A stretch of 64,000 nt of DNA from Phytophthora quininea (Eukaryota; Oomycota; Peronosporomycetes; Peronosporales; Peronosporaceae): contig JAAVTG010001003.1 in assembly GCA_011947345.1 (NCBI GenBank), forward strand, positions 1-64,000, written 5' to 3'. The notes under the pieces are model-generated. The model was not told the DNA's origin. It saw only the letters and a list, made by a program, of their open reading frames with translations, and made no database searches. Position numbers and translations under genes: made by a program. Within the stretch, counting starts at the first letter, position 1. Each line of letters begins with the position of its first letter. Below are positions 11,543-22,068 of the stretch, piece by piece.

Positions 11543-13774
11543 ATGCAAGGAGAGCTCGGAGAGCAATCCGGACAGCGGCAAGTCTCACGCTTGTGGTGCT
11601 TGATGGTCGGGTGGAGTGACTCAAAGTTCGACGTGGTGATTGGGTCGGAAAAGGAAGTGCTCGACCTCCAGAAGGAAATCACCCGACTGAAGAAGGACAG
11701 TTTGACGTCGGATGACCCCGCTCGACTCGACGTGTACCTCGCTAAGACAAGTGACGGGAAATGGCTCACCAACGAGTCGCCACTAGTGGAGAAATTCCTC
11801 GTGGATAAAGCGTGGGATACACAAGAAGTTTCGAAAGTGTTGGGCCGCGAGGTGCAAAGGCTCGCACCTGATGACATTTTGGGCACGTCATTTCCATCCA
11901 TCGGAAAGAAGCAGATCCACGCCCTAGTTATCGCACGACAGACTGGGATCAAGCGCTCGGGGAGGAGCTGACGCGAGAAGGGTCCAACAAAACGTTCAAA
12001 GCAGAACCGATCCCCGCTAGCAAGTGGTTCCCGGAGAAAATGGATACTGCTGGACTGGAGATCCACAGGCCGAATGAAGTCACCGGAGAGGACGAAATAT
12101 TTTTCGACGAGTTCAAGTATATCAAGATGCGAAAGTTTCCGCCGATGGCTCATAAAAAAACGTTTTCCGGCCATTCTAGAGCGGGCGAGCTACATTACCA
12201 TATTCGATGAGCTCATGAAGGAAATTGCGGAGCTGTTTGGACAGGACGATGTGAATTTGAGCGTGCAGGGAAACCCAGGGATTGGCAAAAGTCGATTTTA
12301 CCTCTACTGCGCGTTCCGATTGATCCATCGGCTCTTGCCCGAGGGTGAAGCTGCCAGCGTATACGCTGGTGATGAACCGCAATGAAAAGTATCATAGATA
12401 TGACTGGACTGAAAAAGTTTTCAACAGGATGACAGTTCCGGAAGTGGACGCGATGCAGGAAGAGGAATTCGTTATTCGACTGATTGATGCGAATTCGTCG
12501 CTCCTAACAGGCTGGAGTGGTGTGTCCATCCTGTTTACGTCACCAGGATTGGCTGAGCTTCACGAATACTCGAAAGTGACTCCGTTCTCGTACTTCAGTC
12601 CAGTCTGGGAGCTGAACGAGCTTAAAAGGTGCAACTCACTCCTGGATGACAACTTGCGTTTATCAGAAGACGAGTTGGAAAGTAGATGTTCCCAGTATGG
12701 TGGCATTCCTCGACACATTTTTGACCCCAAGCATCAAGAAGGTGTGGAAATGAAACTGCGGGAGGCGATTAAGAAATTCGACGCACGTGAAGTTATCAAG
12801 ATAGTCGAGGCAAATGATCCCGTGGATGACAACAAGTATAGCCACCGCATCATAGCAATAGTGCCGACCAAGAAGAACTACTCGACGACCTACACTCTCC
12901 AGTTCCTTTCGATGGAGATTGCCAACAGAGTAATTGAGACAGCTAGTGATGCAACTCTGGGAGTACTTGCTGATTTCGCTATAACAAACAAGAACGCTGA
13001 TGTGGCTGCAGCATTTCGAGGCCAGTTGTACGAAGCGATGACGCACCGGTGGTTCGCGAGCAAAATGTTCGACATCAGCGTTGCTACGGAGAGTGCACAG
13101 GACGATGACATCACTGCGGAAATGGGGGAGAGCCCTATGAGCACTCACAAACGCAAAACCTTCATCCACACAAAACTTTAACTCTACAAGCTCTTGAGGA
13201 ATCTCCTGCGAAGGAAGCCATAATCGAAAGAGAAACCAAGACCAGGTCGGGGAAGAAGCAGAAAAAGGAGACCGCAAACCAAAAGAATGCCAAGGACAAG
13301 AGGGCAAGCAAAAGCACTTCACCGACAGCAGCACAAAGTCAGACTCATGAGCTGCAAGTCCCCGAAGACCTGAAGTTCCTACCGTTTAAGGTTCTGGACG
13401 ATATTCCAAAGAACTTTCCAAACGACTGGATGTATTACCGACCAAAATCGCAGGGGTTTGCGGTGGACGCGATTCTAATCCAGCGTTCACAATCCGGAAA
13501 GAACATTGGCAAGTGCTACGGTCTTCAGATGACGATAAATGATAAACATGGGATTAAGGGTGCTGGTGCGAAGGCTGTCGCGGACTGGGCGAAGAAGCGC
13601 AAGTACATTTTCGAGTACGTGTTCGTGGTTCCGCCTGAGATGGCTACAGAATACAAGTGGCAGCGGGTGACTACGCTGAAAGAAACGGATTACAAGAAGA
13701 GTTTTCTGTCGCAGTTCGTTGTTAGTGTCGACCCGTACGAGAAGTATCGTGGTAAGCATCTGCTCGATCAGTAG
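11543..13774 (+). pseudogene. CRN: Crinkler (CRN)-type effector with P-loop NTPase and nuclease-like C-terminus, frame-broken
   Basis: ATG at 11543 opens a CRN ubiquitin-like header with DVYLAKTSDGKWLTNESP, ending near IHALV, a degenerate HVLVVVP position. After a frame change near 11940 the linker continues; after another at the A-run near 12165 comes a Walker A, GNPGIGKSRF (about 12270). A further shift near 12340 leads to FSYFSPVWELNEL and YGGIPRHIF (12585-12720), both typical of the NTPase module of long CRN proteins. After a G-run near 13125 the last frame (to 13774) has FAVDAILIQ...GLQMTINDKHGI, reminiscent of PD-(D/E)XK-type nuclease ends. All modules are present in order but in at least four frames. 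Either a recent pseudogene or a sequence with homopolymer errors. Confidence 0.75.
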
Positions 13775-13963
13775 GCTCGGCCAAAGTGTCCGGCGGTATT
13801 TCTTGTTAGTAAAGTATGCTGCGATTTGGTATACACGCGAAGGTTTAGTAGGGCACACATCGATTGGCTGGTACCAAGTCTCCATAAGTTTACGCGGTAA
13901 TTAGTACTTTTGTCAGTTTCTGATTCGATTCAAGAATGAAACCTGTGGCTGTTCACTGTGAGA

Positions 13964-16506
13964 ATGTCGACGACTGGTAAAGTCGGCGTGGTCGACGAAG
14001 ACGAAGCTCGAGAAGTCTTCTTTCCGGAGAGTAATGACGGTCCTTTGCGTCGGAAATCTTCGTTATTACAACATCAGCCGTCCGTCGCCCCGAAGAGAGT
14101 TCATCCAGTAACGCCAGACACTGTCGGTAGCGCTCTCGAAAAGAAGAATAGCAAGTACATCAAGCAAAAGGTCAATGCCGTGGCTACTACCAAAGAACGC
14201 GCGAAAAATATGGTACTGCAGGTTTCTATTGCTCTGGCATTGATCACTTGTGTGGCGTGGACATTGTGGCTCATTTTCTTGAATATCGCTCCCAACGACA
14301 CTGTGAACCGCGTTATGAACACGGAGACGTTCGACTATGGCTCGTTTTGGTTATTTATCGAGCCGTCAAAGAAGTTGGTGGTGACTGCTGCGTTCGGGTT
14401 GTCAGTTATTGCATTTGGATACCTCGGAGTATTATTTAAGATGCTTCCATTCTGGAAGGACTCGAAGCAGTCGTACTTGGTCAACCAGAACACAGCAACA
14501 CTCGCCAAGAAACTTGAAAAGGCGATGGATAAAAAGCGAGGTCCTGTCGCCTCTGCAGCAAAGAAATTGGCGTCATCGCTTTCAGACGAAAGTCAAGCAA
14601 AAAGTATATTGTACGTACCAATTCATTCCACAGCTTTTGCAGAGTATTTATTCGCTTGTTTTGTAGAAACTCGTGATGAAGTTCGGCGACTTGGCTCTGG
14701 AAACAGTGCTTCTCTATCAGACACTTGAAGCTGGGTCGCCTGCAGTGTTAATCGGGATCATCACGATGATTGTAGCGTCCAATGCTTTATCTTGTGCGAT
14801 TATGCTGTTCGTTCCGTACGAACGAGCTCCAATGGCCGAAATTCTCGTCGATATCCTGTACGTATTACCGGCATTACTTGATCGCTCGTAAAGCTGGTTC
14901 ATCTTGATGCTTGTGCGTACAGATTCGACTTGCTGATCGTTGTCGGATTTCCGATGCTCGTCGTCTTCTACTGTTTATCCACCTTCACCTTCGACCGAGC
15001 AAAATTCGCGATAAACCTCGAAGTTTTTCCCACCGGTTGGTTCGAGCAAGGTGCTAGTGTGATCGCTGATCCCGTCGAGACATCGGTCATCTACAAGAGC
15101 TTGAAATCGCTACGGATCATGACAGTCCTCGACTTTTTCATTAGAATGGGGATCAACACCACACTCTGTTTTCGACTACACCAAGTCGTCGGTCTGATCC
15201 ACCACCCTAAGAAGCGACAAGGTAATGTCTATCCCAAGCGCAGTCGCCTCGCTGCGATTGCTTTGGTATTATTTGCCGTGTTTCTGGTGGTCTTCGTCGA
15301 AGAAAGTGTGCGAACATCAGCCGCTGCTTGCAGAGCTCATCCAGAGTGTGTTATGAATGCACGCCGGTGGATTCGCTTGGAAAGTGACTCGTTGACGCAA
15401 TGTCCTTGTCTGATACTCATCGACCGAGACCTCGCTCCAAAAACGTGCCCGGAATGGGAGAAACCAAAGAACATGACTGACAAAGTGGCACAGCTTGCCA
15501 CCACTGGAGACTTGCAGACACTTCAACTGACAAATCGATATTTGGCTGAACTTCCAGTAGAACTCCGCCGCTGCAAGAACTTGAAGCATTTGTACGTTGT
15601 CTGCTTGATATCCGAGAATGAAATACTGACAATCGTTTGGGGTGTAGATCGCTCGAATACACCCACACGCAGACATTTCCACCATGGATCAAAGAATTCA
15701 CCAAGCTCGAATTTCTGTACGTCCCAATCTGGTTCGTATCACGCTGCATCGCTCTCACTTTGCATAAAAATATGTTGTAGGCACGTGGAGAGTAAATTCA
15801 CGAGTCCAATGGTGCTCATGCCGCTTGACATGTTCGACGACATGCCGTCGCTTACGTTCATTCACCTTGCAGCCTTTATCCCGATGACGGAACTTCCGTC
15901 TCTTGATGGTCTGACGGGCCTCAAATCGCTCACTCTTGCTGTGTTTCTCGCTCTGGACAAACTTCCTTCCTTCGACAAGCTTCAAAATCTCGAACGGCTC
16001 GTGCTTGCATCAATGCCGACGATCAACACGTTGCCGGAGATGTCAGCACTCCCGAACTTGAAGTCGTTTGCAGCTTCAGACCGAGGCACCTGGTGCTGCA
16101 ATGGATTTATTAGCGACTGCAATCTCGGCGACGGAAAATGTGGCGTTCACCCGGTCTGGGGACTCCTGCTGCGACGTGTTTAAGTCCCAATCGAACCGAC
16201 AAAATCCCGTCAGCTGCAACCCTCGAGGTAGTGAAAAAGTTTGCATATTCAACGTGTGGTCCGGTGCTGCAGGTTGGAGTGTTAGAAGGTCCCCCAACAC
16301 CAGAAATCATGGCTCCGTGCAATGGCACGTTGTATCGACAGTGCCCAACTTCTGATGGAGTCGAGTCGATGTGCTACAACGCCAGATTCATGGGGATCGC
16401 CTGCACCACTAACAAATATCCGATCGAAATGCGGCGACGTCAAATTGCTCAAAGTGTCGGTGATCCCTGCAACCCCGAGGTGGAAGCTTGGCTAGGATGC
16501 AAGTAG
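13964..16506 (+). CDS. Multi-pass membrane protein with C-terminal leucine-rich repeats (five exons, one frame break)
   Basis: Best copy of a family present three times in this window. Exons: 13964-14614, 14667-14857, 14923-15591, 15648-15716, 15781-16506; introns of 52, 65, 56 and 64 nt, each GT...AG and each keeping the frame. Exon 1 carries a charged N-terminus and membrane segments (IALALITCVAWTLWLIFL). Exons 2-3 add further membrane segments (FDLLIVVGFPMLVVFYCL, LVLFAVFLVVFVEES). The end of exon 3 through exon 5 is LRR-like (LQTLQLTNRYLAELPVELRR; LKSLTLAVFLALDKLPSF). The C-terminus is Cys-rich and ends in PEVEAWLGCK. A one-base shift near 16155, in a GGGG run, separates LRRs from the Cys-rich tail. 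Start chosen at the first ATG of the frame. Possibly a surface receptor-like protein; function inferred only. Confidence 0.8.
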
Positions 16507-16604
16507 CAGAATTGTCCATTTTAATCCAAAACCCATCAACGTCGGAGGTGATCAATTCTAAGTTCACTTCAGAATTCGAGCTTCAAGAGGAAAGGACGGA
16601 GTAG

Positions 16605-16979
16605 TTATGCGCGGTTGCGGGCGCCACACAGCCGGTCTCCGTCATCGTCGACCCGACCAGTTTGGTAGGCATCCTGAAGAATATAATCAAGGAGGCTAAG
16701 AAACGAACACTTGACTGTCGTCCTTGTGAGTTGAAGCTTTTCCTGAGGAAGAAACAAGTCGAACCAAAAGTTGATCCTAAGCGCAAGAGCGACGAGAACG
16801 AGGAGACTTTATGGTTAACAACGTCTGATTTGGTGAACGTGACGCTCGATGAGAATCGCTGCCCAAAACCGAAGGGAAGTTCAATGGAATTCAGGAAGAT
16901 TTTTCTAGGGTCACTGAGTGGTCTTGCCCCGGATCGGGTCTCGCACGACCGACGTCACCAGGAAATACATGCTCGTTAA
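16605..16979 (+). pseudogene. CRN: CRN-type header fragment lacking a start codon
   Basis: The frame beginning right after a TAG at 16602 reads CAVAGATQPVSVIVDP, then VGILKNIIKEAKK and CELKLFLRKK, the same order as the start of CRN headers (small hydrophobic strand, helix, LQLFLAK-like strand). No ATG opens this frame; the stop sits where the first codons would be. The frame ends at 16979 inside the left arm of the palindrome at 16970. Downstream CRN modules are absent. Confidence 0.55.
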
Positions 16980-17022
16980 TATTTTTTCATAAGAAATTCT
17001 TATGAAAAAATATTAACGAGCA
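16970..17022. repeat. Perfect 53-bp palindrome
   Basis: Two 26-nt arms, from TGCTCGTTAATATTTTTTCA (start of left arm) to its exact reverse complement, surround one central A. It is AT-rich and has no mismatch. It overlaps the end of the CRN fragment at 16605. Could form a cruciform or RNA hairpin, or be a young fold-back element; no target duplication is evident. Confidence 0.9.
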
Positions 17023-19208
17023 ATTTAGTTCTGTTCAATTGACACTCGCAGAAATGCCATCTGTACGAACGGACTTGTGAGCTTGATGGAAAGTTGAGAA
17101 CTGAGTTTCTTTAGTGTTAACCTCGCAGGGGTTGCTCTTTGACCTCCCGTGCTTCCTTGCGCTAAACGCTCTCTGTCAACACTTGTTTCGGACGTTCTGG
17201 TCGACTAGCGTCGCAGCCACACACATGAGCTGCTTGAACCAACTAAGATGAGCAGCCGGCGCCCACGCGAGTTCCAACACCATCTCCCTCCAACATCACC
17301 TGCACCTGCTGCGGGACCAAGCTCAAGTTCAAGCAGAACCAGAAGGTTCACCAAGGGCACAGGGTCTGCAAGGAAACCCGCAACCCAACGTTGCGGGCGA
17401 AACGAATGCAGCGCGCCAAGAATAAGGTCAGAAAGGCAGACCGTGAGGAAAAAAGCCAAGTACTCCACCAAGCTCAAGAAGCGCGACATTTGCACTAACT
17501 TCACGGATTGATCGGTTCGCTCGTTGTGAAAGTTCTTGTTAAGTTGAAGAGAGCTTGGACGTGAAGGAAGAAAAAGAATTGTGTTTGAGTTCTTAACGTG
17601 TCGACACAGGTGCTACAGGTAGCCACCTAACCCTTTCGTTCACAATACCATACAACAGGTAGGAATTTACAAAACAGGGTTGGTTTGAGACGAATACCAT
17701 ACAAATAAGAGAACGATGATGACAAACACACCATGTTTTAATATTTGCTGTGCATCTTATTTTAACCAATCAGGTGCATGTTTAATTTCTTTTGTTGCCG
17801 CCCTCTTTATTGTGTCGTGTACGGTTTGTTGAGAACAACGTGCGCGAGTTTAGTTGTGCTGTTGCAGGGCCGGAGGACCCTACACGGAATGCATCTACCA
17901 CCCGCTCAATCAGCGAGATGGCAACCAAGCTGGATAGCTTATGGCCGGCAAAGACGCGCTAAAGACAGAACGCTGCCATCACTGCCCAATCGGTTGCCCG
18001 AAGCGATACTCAGCAGAGCTGACCATCCACGCAGAAGTTATCGGCGATGATGCAATACGCTGGATGTGAAAAGCATGGCGCGATGCAGAGCTCACACTCA
18101 GGAGCACATGCAGGGAAACTTGTCCGTTTCCGTGTATCCGAAGGAGCTGACCGTGGAAGACGCTGAGGATCCTTGATTCCAATAATGGGTCATCTCGAGG
18201 AGGATCGACACAACATGGTGGTGGTGCATCGAAAATGCCGCGAATATCATAAGCTTTCGTTCTGGTGCGGGTGGAAGGACGTTGGCTCGTGGGCAGCTCA
18301 AAGTACGTGGACTGCTGCACTTTCATCCTCTCCAGGTAGAAGTTCCGCAGAAACAGATATGAAAACTTCAGTACGTTGCACTGATCAGCGTCATCATCTC
18401 TTCTCTCGCTAACACCGTCAAAGTTTACGGCAGTGGATAATCGGGGCTTTCTTGCTGGAGCTTTAGTCTTTGCACATAGCATTCAGCCAAATTGACGCTA
18501 CAAATCGGGTCTCGCCACGGAGATGCCTGTCGGAAATACGGTCAAATCCAGTGAAAAACATCAATCAAATACCGTTTCAACACGAAAAGCCAAGCCTCCA
18601 TTTTATCTGCGGGCAGCCTTATGAATTTAGATTCGTCCTACGTAGCATTCCAATTTGTACTTGAAAATCCTTAAGTCAATACCCAACAAATAGGCAACAC
18701 AGCAGGCAATCGAAAAGTCGTACCCAGCACAATAATAAAGCTAAAAATGTTGCTTTCATAGTCTTTGGGCCTTGTTCAATAAAAACTTCAATATTACTGT
18801 TCTTAGTGCGAAGAGTTCCGTGGGAGTTTCTCTGTCAGCAGACGCGCTGAAATTTGGTGATGCGGAGCCTCCATCGGCTATGAAACGTACATACAAAGAG
18901 CTCAAGCAGTTCTCAATTTGTATGTGCCGCGGGGTTATCAAGAACGAACCGCGATGGCGCATCTTGCAAAGCCGCAATATCGAATCGAGCTGGCGTATCG
19001 TTTGATGGTGTCGAATGTAGAGAAATACGAACTCGCCAAACTCAAGAGTCTTCAGTATCCAGCAAAGTTATTCGCGTCAACTGCGTGCATGTTCAGGGGG
19101 TTCCTCCGAAGAGCCAGTGAGTATCTGCGATCGACACCATTCATTGTCCTTACGCTCTCATTGATTAATAATTTCGACGAGGAAAAGAGAAACCGCCCAC
19201 TTTCCTAA
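17023..19208. other. No supported gene
   Basis: Short open frames on both strands (for example 17248-17511 plus, 17979-18482 minus, 18918-19208 plus) overlap each other and resemble nothing I know. A short Cys-containing stretch near 17970 (RCHHCPIGC, plus strand) is followed by stops. Confidence 0.5.
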
Positions 19209-20475
19209 ATGAGTGACCAGCCCCCGTCGAACAAGAAATCAACGACGCGGGGACCCAAGTGGACCAGACACAACAGCAGACACTCCCCAAGTGAACAAGA
19301 CACAGAGGAGGTTCTCCGGCTCTATCTCCTGGAGCAAGACAAGAACGAGCACAACGGCAAATGGAGGAAAAGAAACTGGGGACAACCCCATCGCGATGCG
19401 CTTCAACAAGCTATATCGTTGCCGAAGGACGCCACCAAGATGGATATAGCCACCACTAACGCTGATGACGCATGGGAATCGATCTTTTCGAGGGGGCAAC
19501 CCCTGCTGATGTAAACGTCAGCGGGAGTGTTTTGTCTACTTTGTCGTCTAATTCGATTCCTGTGGATCTGAAAGCGGAAGAGAAGGCCTCCCACCGACTT
19601 GTCCAACGTGTGAATACCGGTACGCAGACTGTGGAAAGGGCCCTTGCTAGTGTAAGCGCTAGTGGGCGTGATCCCTTTTGGAGGTGCGGAAACACTCTCG
19701 GATTCCGTGGTTGCACAATTTTGATCCATGGCTTATTGGATTCCACAACGACGACAAGTTACTACAGTATCGACTCTTCGATTCAAGCGGTATTGTTACA
19801 GCTGTGCCTAAAAAGTACGCCTTATTCCGTGATAAATATTTTGTTGACTTGTTTTTCCAGAAGCGTTTTTCTCGGGTCGGAAGGGGTTGGACGATAATCC
19901 AGATCCGGAGGCACAGTCGTGGAACAAGTTTATCGAACGCATGGTTGGAGAATCTGGTATGGTGATCAAGCAAGTAAAGGCGAAAAAGAAGAGCTTCTGC
20001 GAGAGGACGCTGACTGGCGCGATCATCAAGGTTCACACGCAGTCTATGAAGGAAAACGTCTCGTGCTGCGTATCCCGCGATCAAAACTGTCCGATGTGCT
20101 ACAAAGGCGCTCAAAAGTACCCGTACTTCAAGAGAGTCAAGGTAGAAGACAATGGTAAGTCGATAAAGTTGAATATATTGATCACGAACTTGGATATATT
20201 ATGGAGATTGGGCGCGCAAGAGAGGCGAGATGAAGAGATGAGAAGAGATGAAGGAAGACGCAGACACTATGCTTATCTCCGACGATTACTTCGATCGGAT
20301 TGAGGCATTGCGCATCAAGCAGAACCTGTGCGCGGTGCAGATGGAAGCGGTCAGCCTGAAGTGTGAAAATCAAGAAATTCGCACCACTTTACGTCGGGTC
20401 ATCGCCGATAACGAGCAGCTGCACCGATCAGTTAAAGATCTCCAAGATGCAGTGAAAGAGCTGAGTAGACGCTAA
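19209..20475 (+). other. Unrecognised open-frame cluster, possibly one broken gene
   Basis: Plus-strand frames open in relay: 19209-19514, 19472-19897, 19678-19965, 19887-20303 and 20248-20475. The 19887 frame has a Cys-rich patch (CCVSRDQNCPMC near 20080). The last frame is a likely coiled coil with heptad-like leucines ending DLQDAVKELSRR before a stop at 20475. I do not recognise the protein. The relay suggests either introns or a decayed gene; no single exon model is convincing. Confidence 0.3.
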
Positions 20476-22020
20476 TCGTTGTCTAATTGATGTTCGTCCA
20501 GTATTCATGACTTCTTGATTGCTTGAAATTGTCAAGTGGATATCGTACAATCACTCCGGCCATTTGGTGCGCCACACAGTTGAGTGGTTCAGAAGAAACG
20601 CGTAGTCGCTTAGCAGTCTAAATATTACGATAGTTCCACTGAGGACGGATGGGTTGGATGGACATGAGCTGCAGCACGTTGCTACACTTCGTGAGGTTCC
20701 ATTGCTGCGCGTTGGCTGACAAAATGGGACTGTTACCAACGTGGAAGCCCGTGATCGCCACCAGCCGTTGAAGTCGTTGAATTCATGCTCGGCCAGGACA
20801 TTGATGGTGTCCTAACCACGGAAGCGTTGTAGCTCACGTGGCTAAAGTTGTTGAACCGGGTGCGGCCGCGGTGGCTGCCCTCTACGCTGTGCATTCACGG
20901 CGTGACTACGGTACCAGATTAGGACAATATCGATACCTAAATGCTACGAATTTGCGCACGACCGATCGCACAAAATGATATTCCGGCCCTACGTAATCTG
21001 GTTCTACGGGCTCTCGCGCTAAGGCACAACTACCACAGCCAAACCAGGCTTGTGGTGACCAACATGCGGCTTCTGGGCTTCGACGACGCAGAATGGCGGA
21101 CTTGGAAGGCGGTGCTACACGTCTGTGATCAGCAGCGTATCCATTTCGAGTGAAAGCAACTCGGAAAGGGGCAGACGTGTCGGAAGTGGCGACGTGCTCA
21201 CAATCGCAAAATTGTAAGTGAGGAATAGATCAAGTTGAATCCAGGACATACAGGCACCGTTCCTTCTTGCGTGACTAGCCCTTCTTCGTTGCACCATACA
21301 CGACCCCCTCTCGGCAAATGTGTGTCCTGAAGAAGATATTCTGACAGGAACAATGGAGATTAGAGAACAGATTAAATGTCGCTAATCAAGCAAAAACATT
21401 ACCTTCTTTAACTACTTTCGCCACCGCAAGCATGCCGATGGGGGCTGCAGTGGTACCTCAGCTCTTTGTAAGGTCTACATTAAAAATGTCAGGTAAATGG
21501 TTAGGCTCCCTCAAAAACCCAGCAATGCAATTCACTTCTTACCACCTCTGGAGCAAATTGCGAAATGAGAAAACACACACACACAAGTCAGTTTCATGGG
21601 ATGGTGTCATGCTTTACAAAAAGGTGTATATTTAAACACGTTTTGTCAAAATATTATATTTCTACTATGTATTTGATCTAGAAACAGTATATAGAAGGTG
21701 TCACCACTACAGCTGATAGAACGTTTTGTGTACTCATACAAAGATAAGTTAAAATTTTGAAAACATTCATCTGCTGGGAGTCAGGCCGGCAACTTTTCCC
21801 ACGATGGCGGCGTTGAGAATACGAAGGACCAACGTCAAGCACCTGTGGGTACGTCGTATAGTGACCAATGTGTGAGGGAACACGTCTAGGTGACTCATGT
21901 TATCAATCATCTGTCCCCACTGTTGGGAATTGTTTTCGTCATCAGACAGTCCGACTCCTTTAGGCACCGCACGCCGGGGCTGGTAGACGCATGCGAGCCT
22001 GTCAGCGGAAGGGGCTGCGC
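20476..22020. other. No supported gene; AT-rich spacer
   Basis: Only a small frame at 20941-21153 (70 codons, unrecognised) stands out. A short (CA)n tract lies near 21577. Composition becomes clearly more GC-rich on entering the CPS II pseudogene after about 22000. Confidence 0.5.
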
Positions 22021-22068
22021 GGCGACACGAGAGCCAGAGAGCAGGGCGACACGAGAGCCAGAGAGCAG
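22021..22068. repeat. 24-bp tandem duplication
   Basis: Two identical 24-bp units (beginning GGCGACACGAGAGCC) lie head to tail, immediately followed by a third partial GGCGACA. It sits at the broken 5' end of the CPS II pseudogene. Confidence 0.9.
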
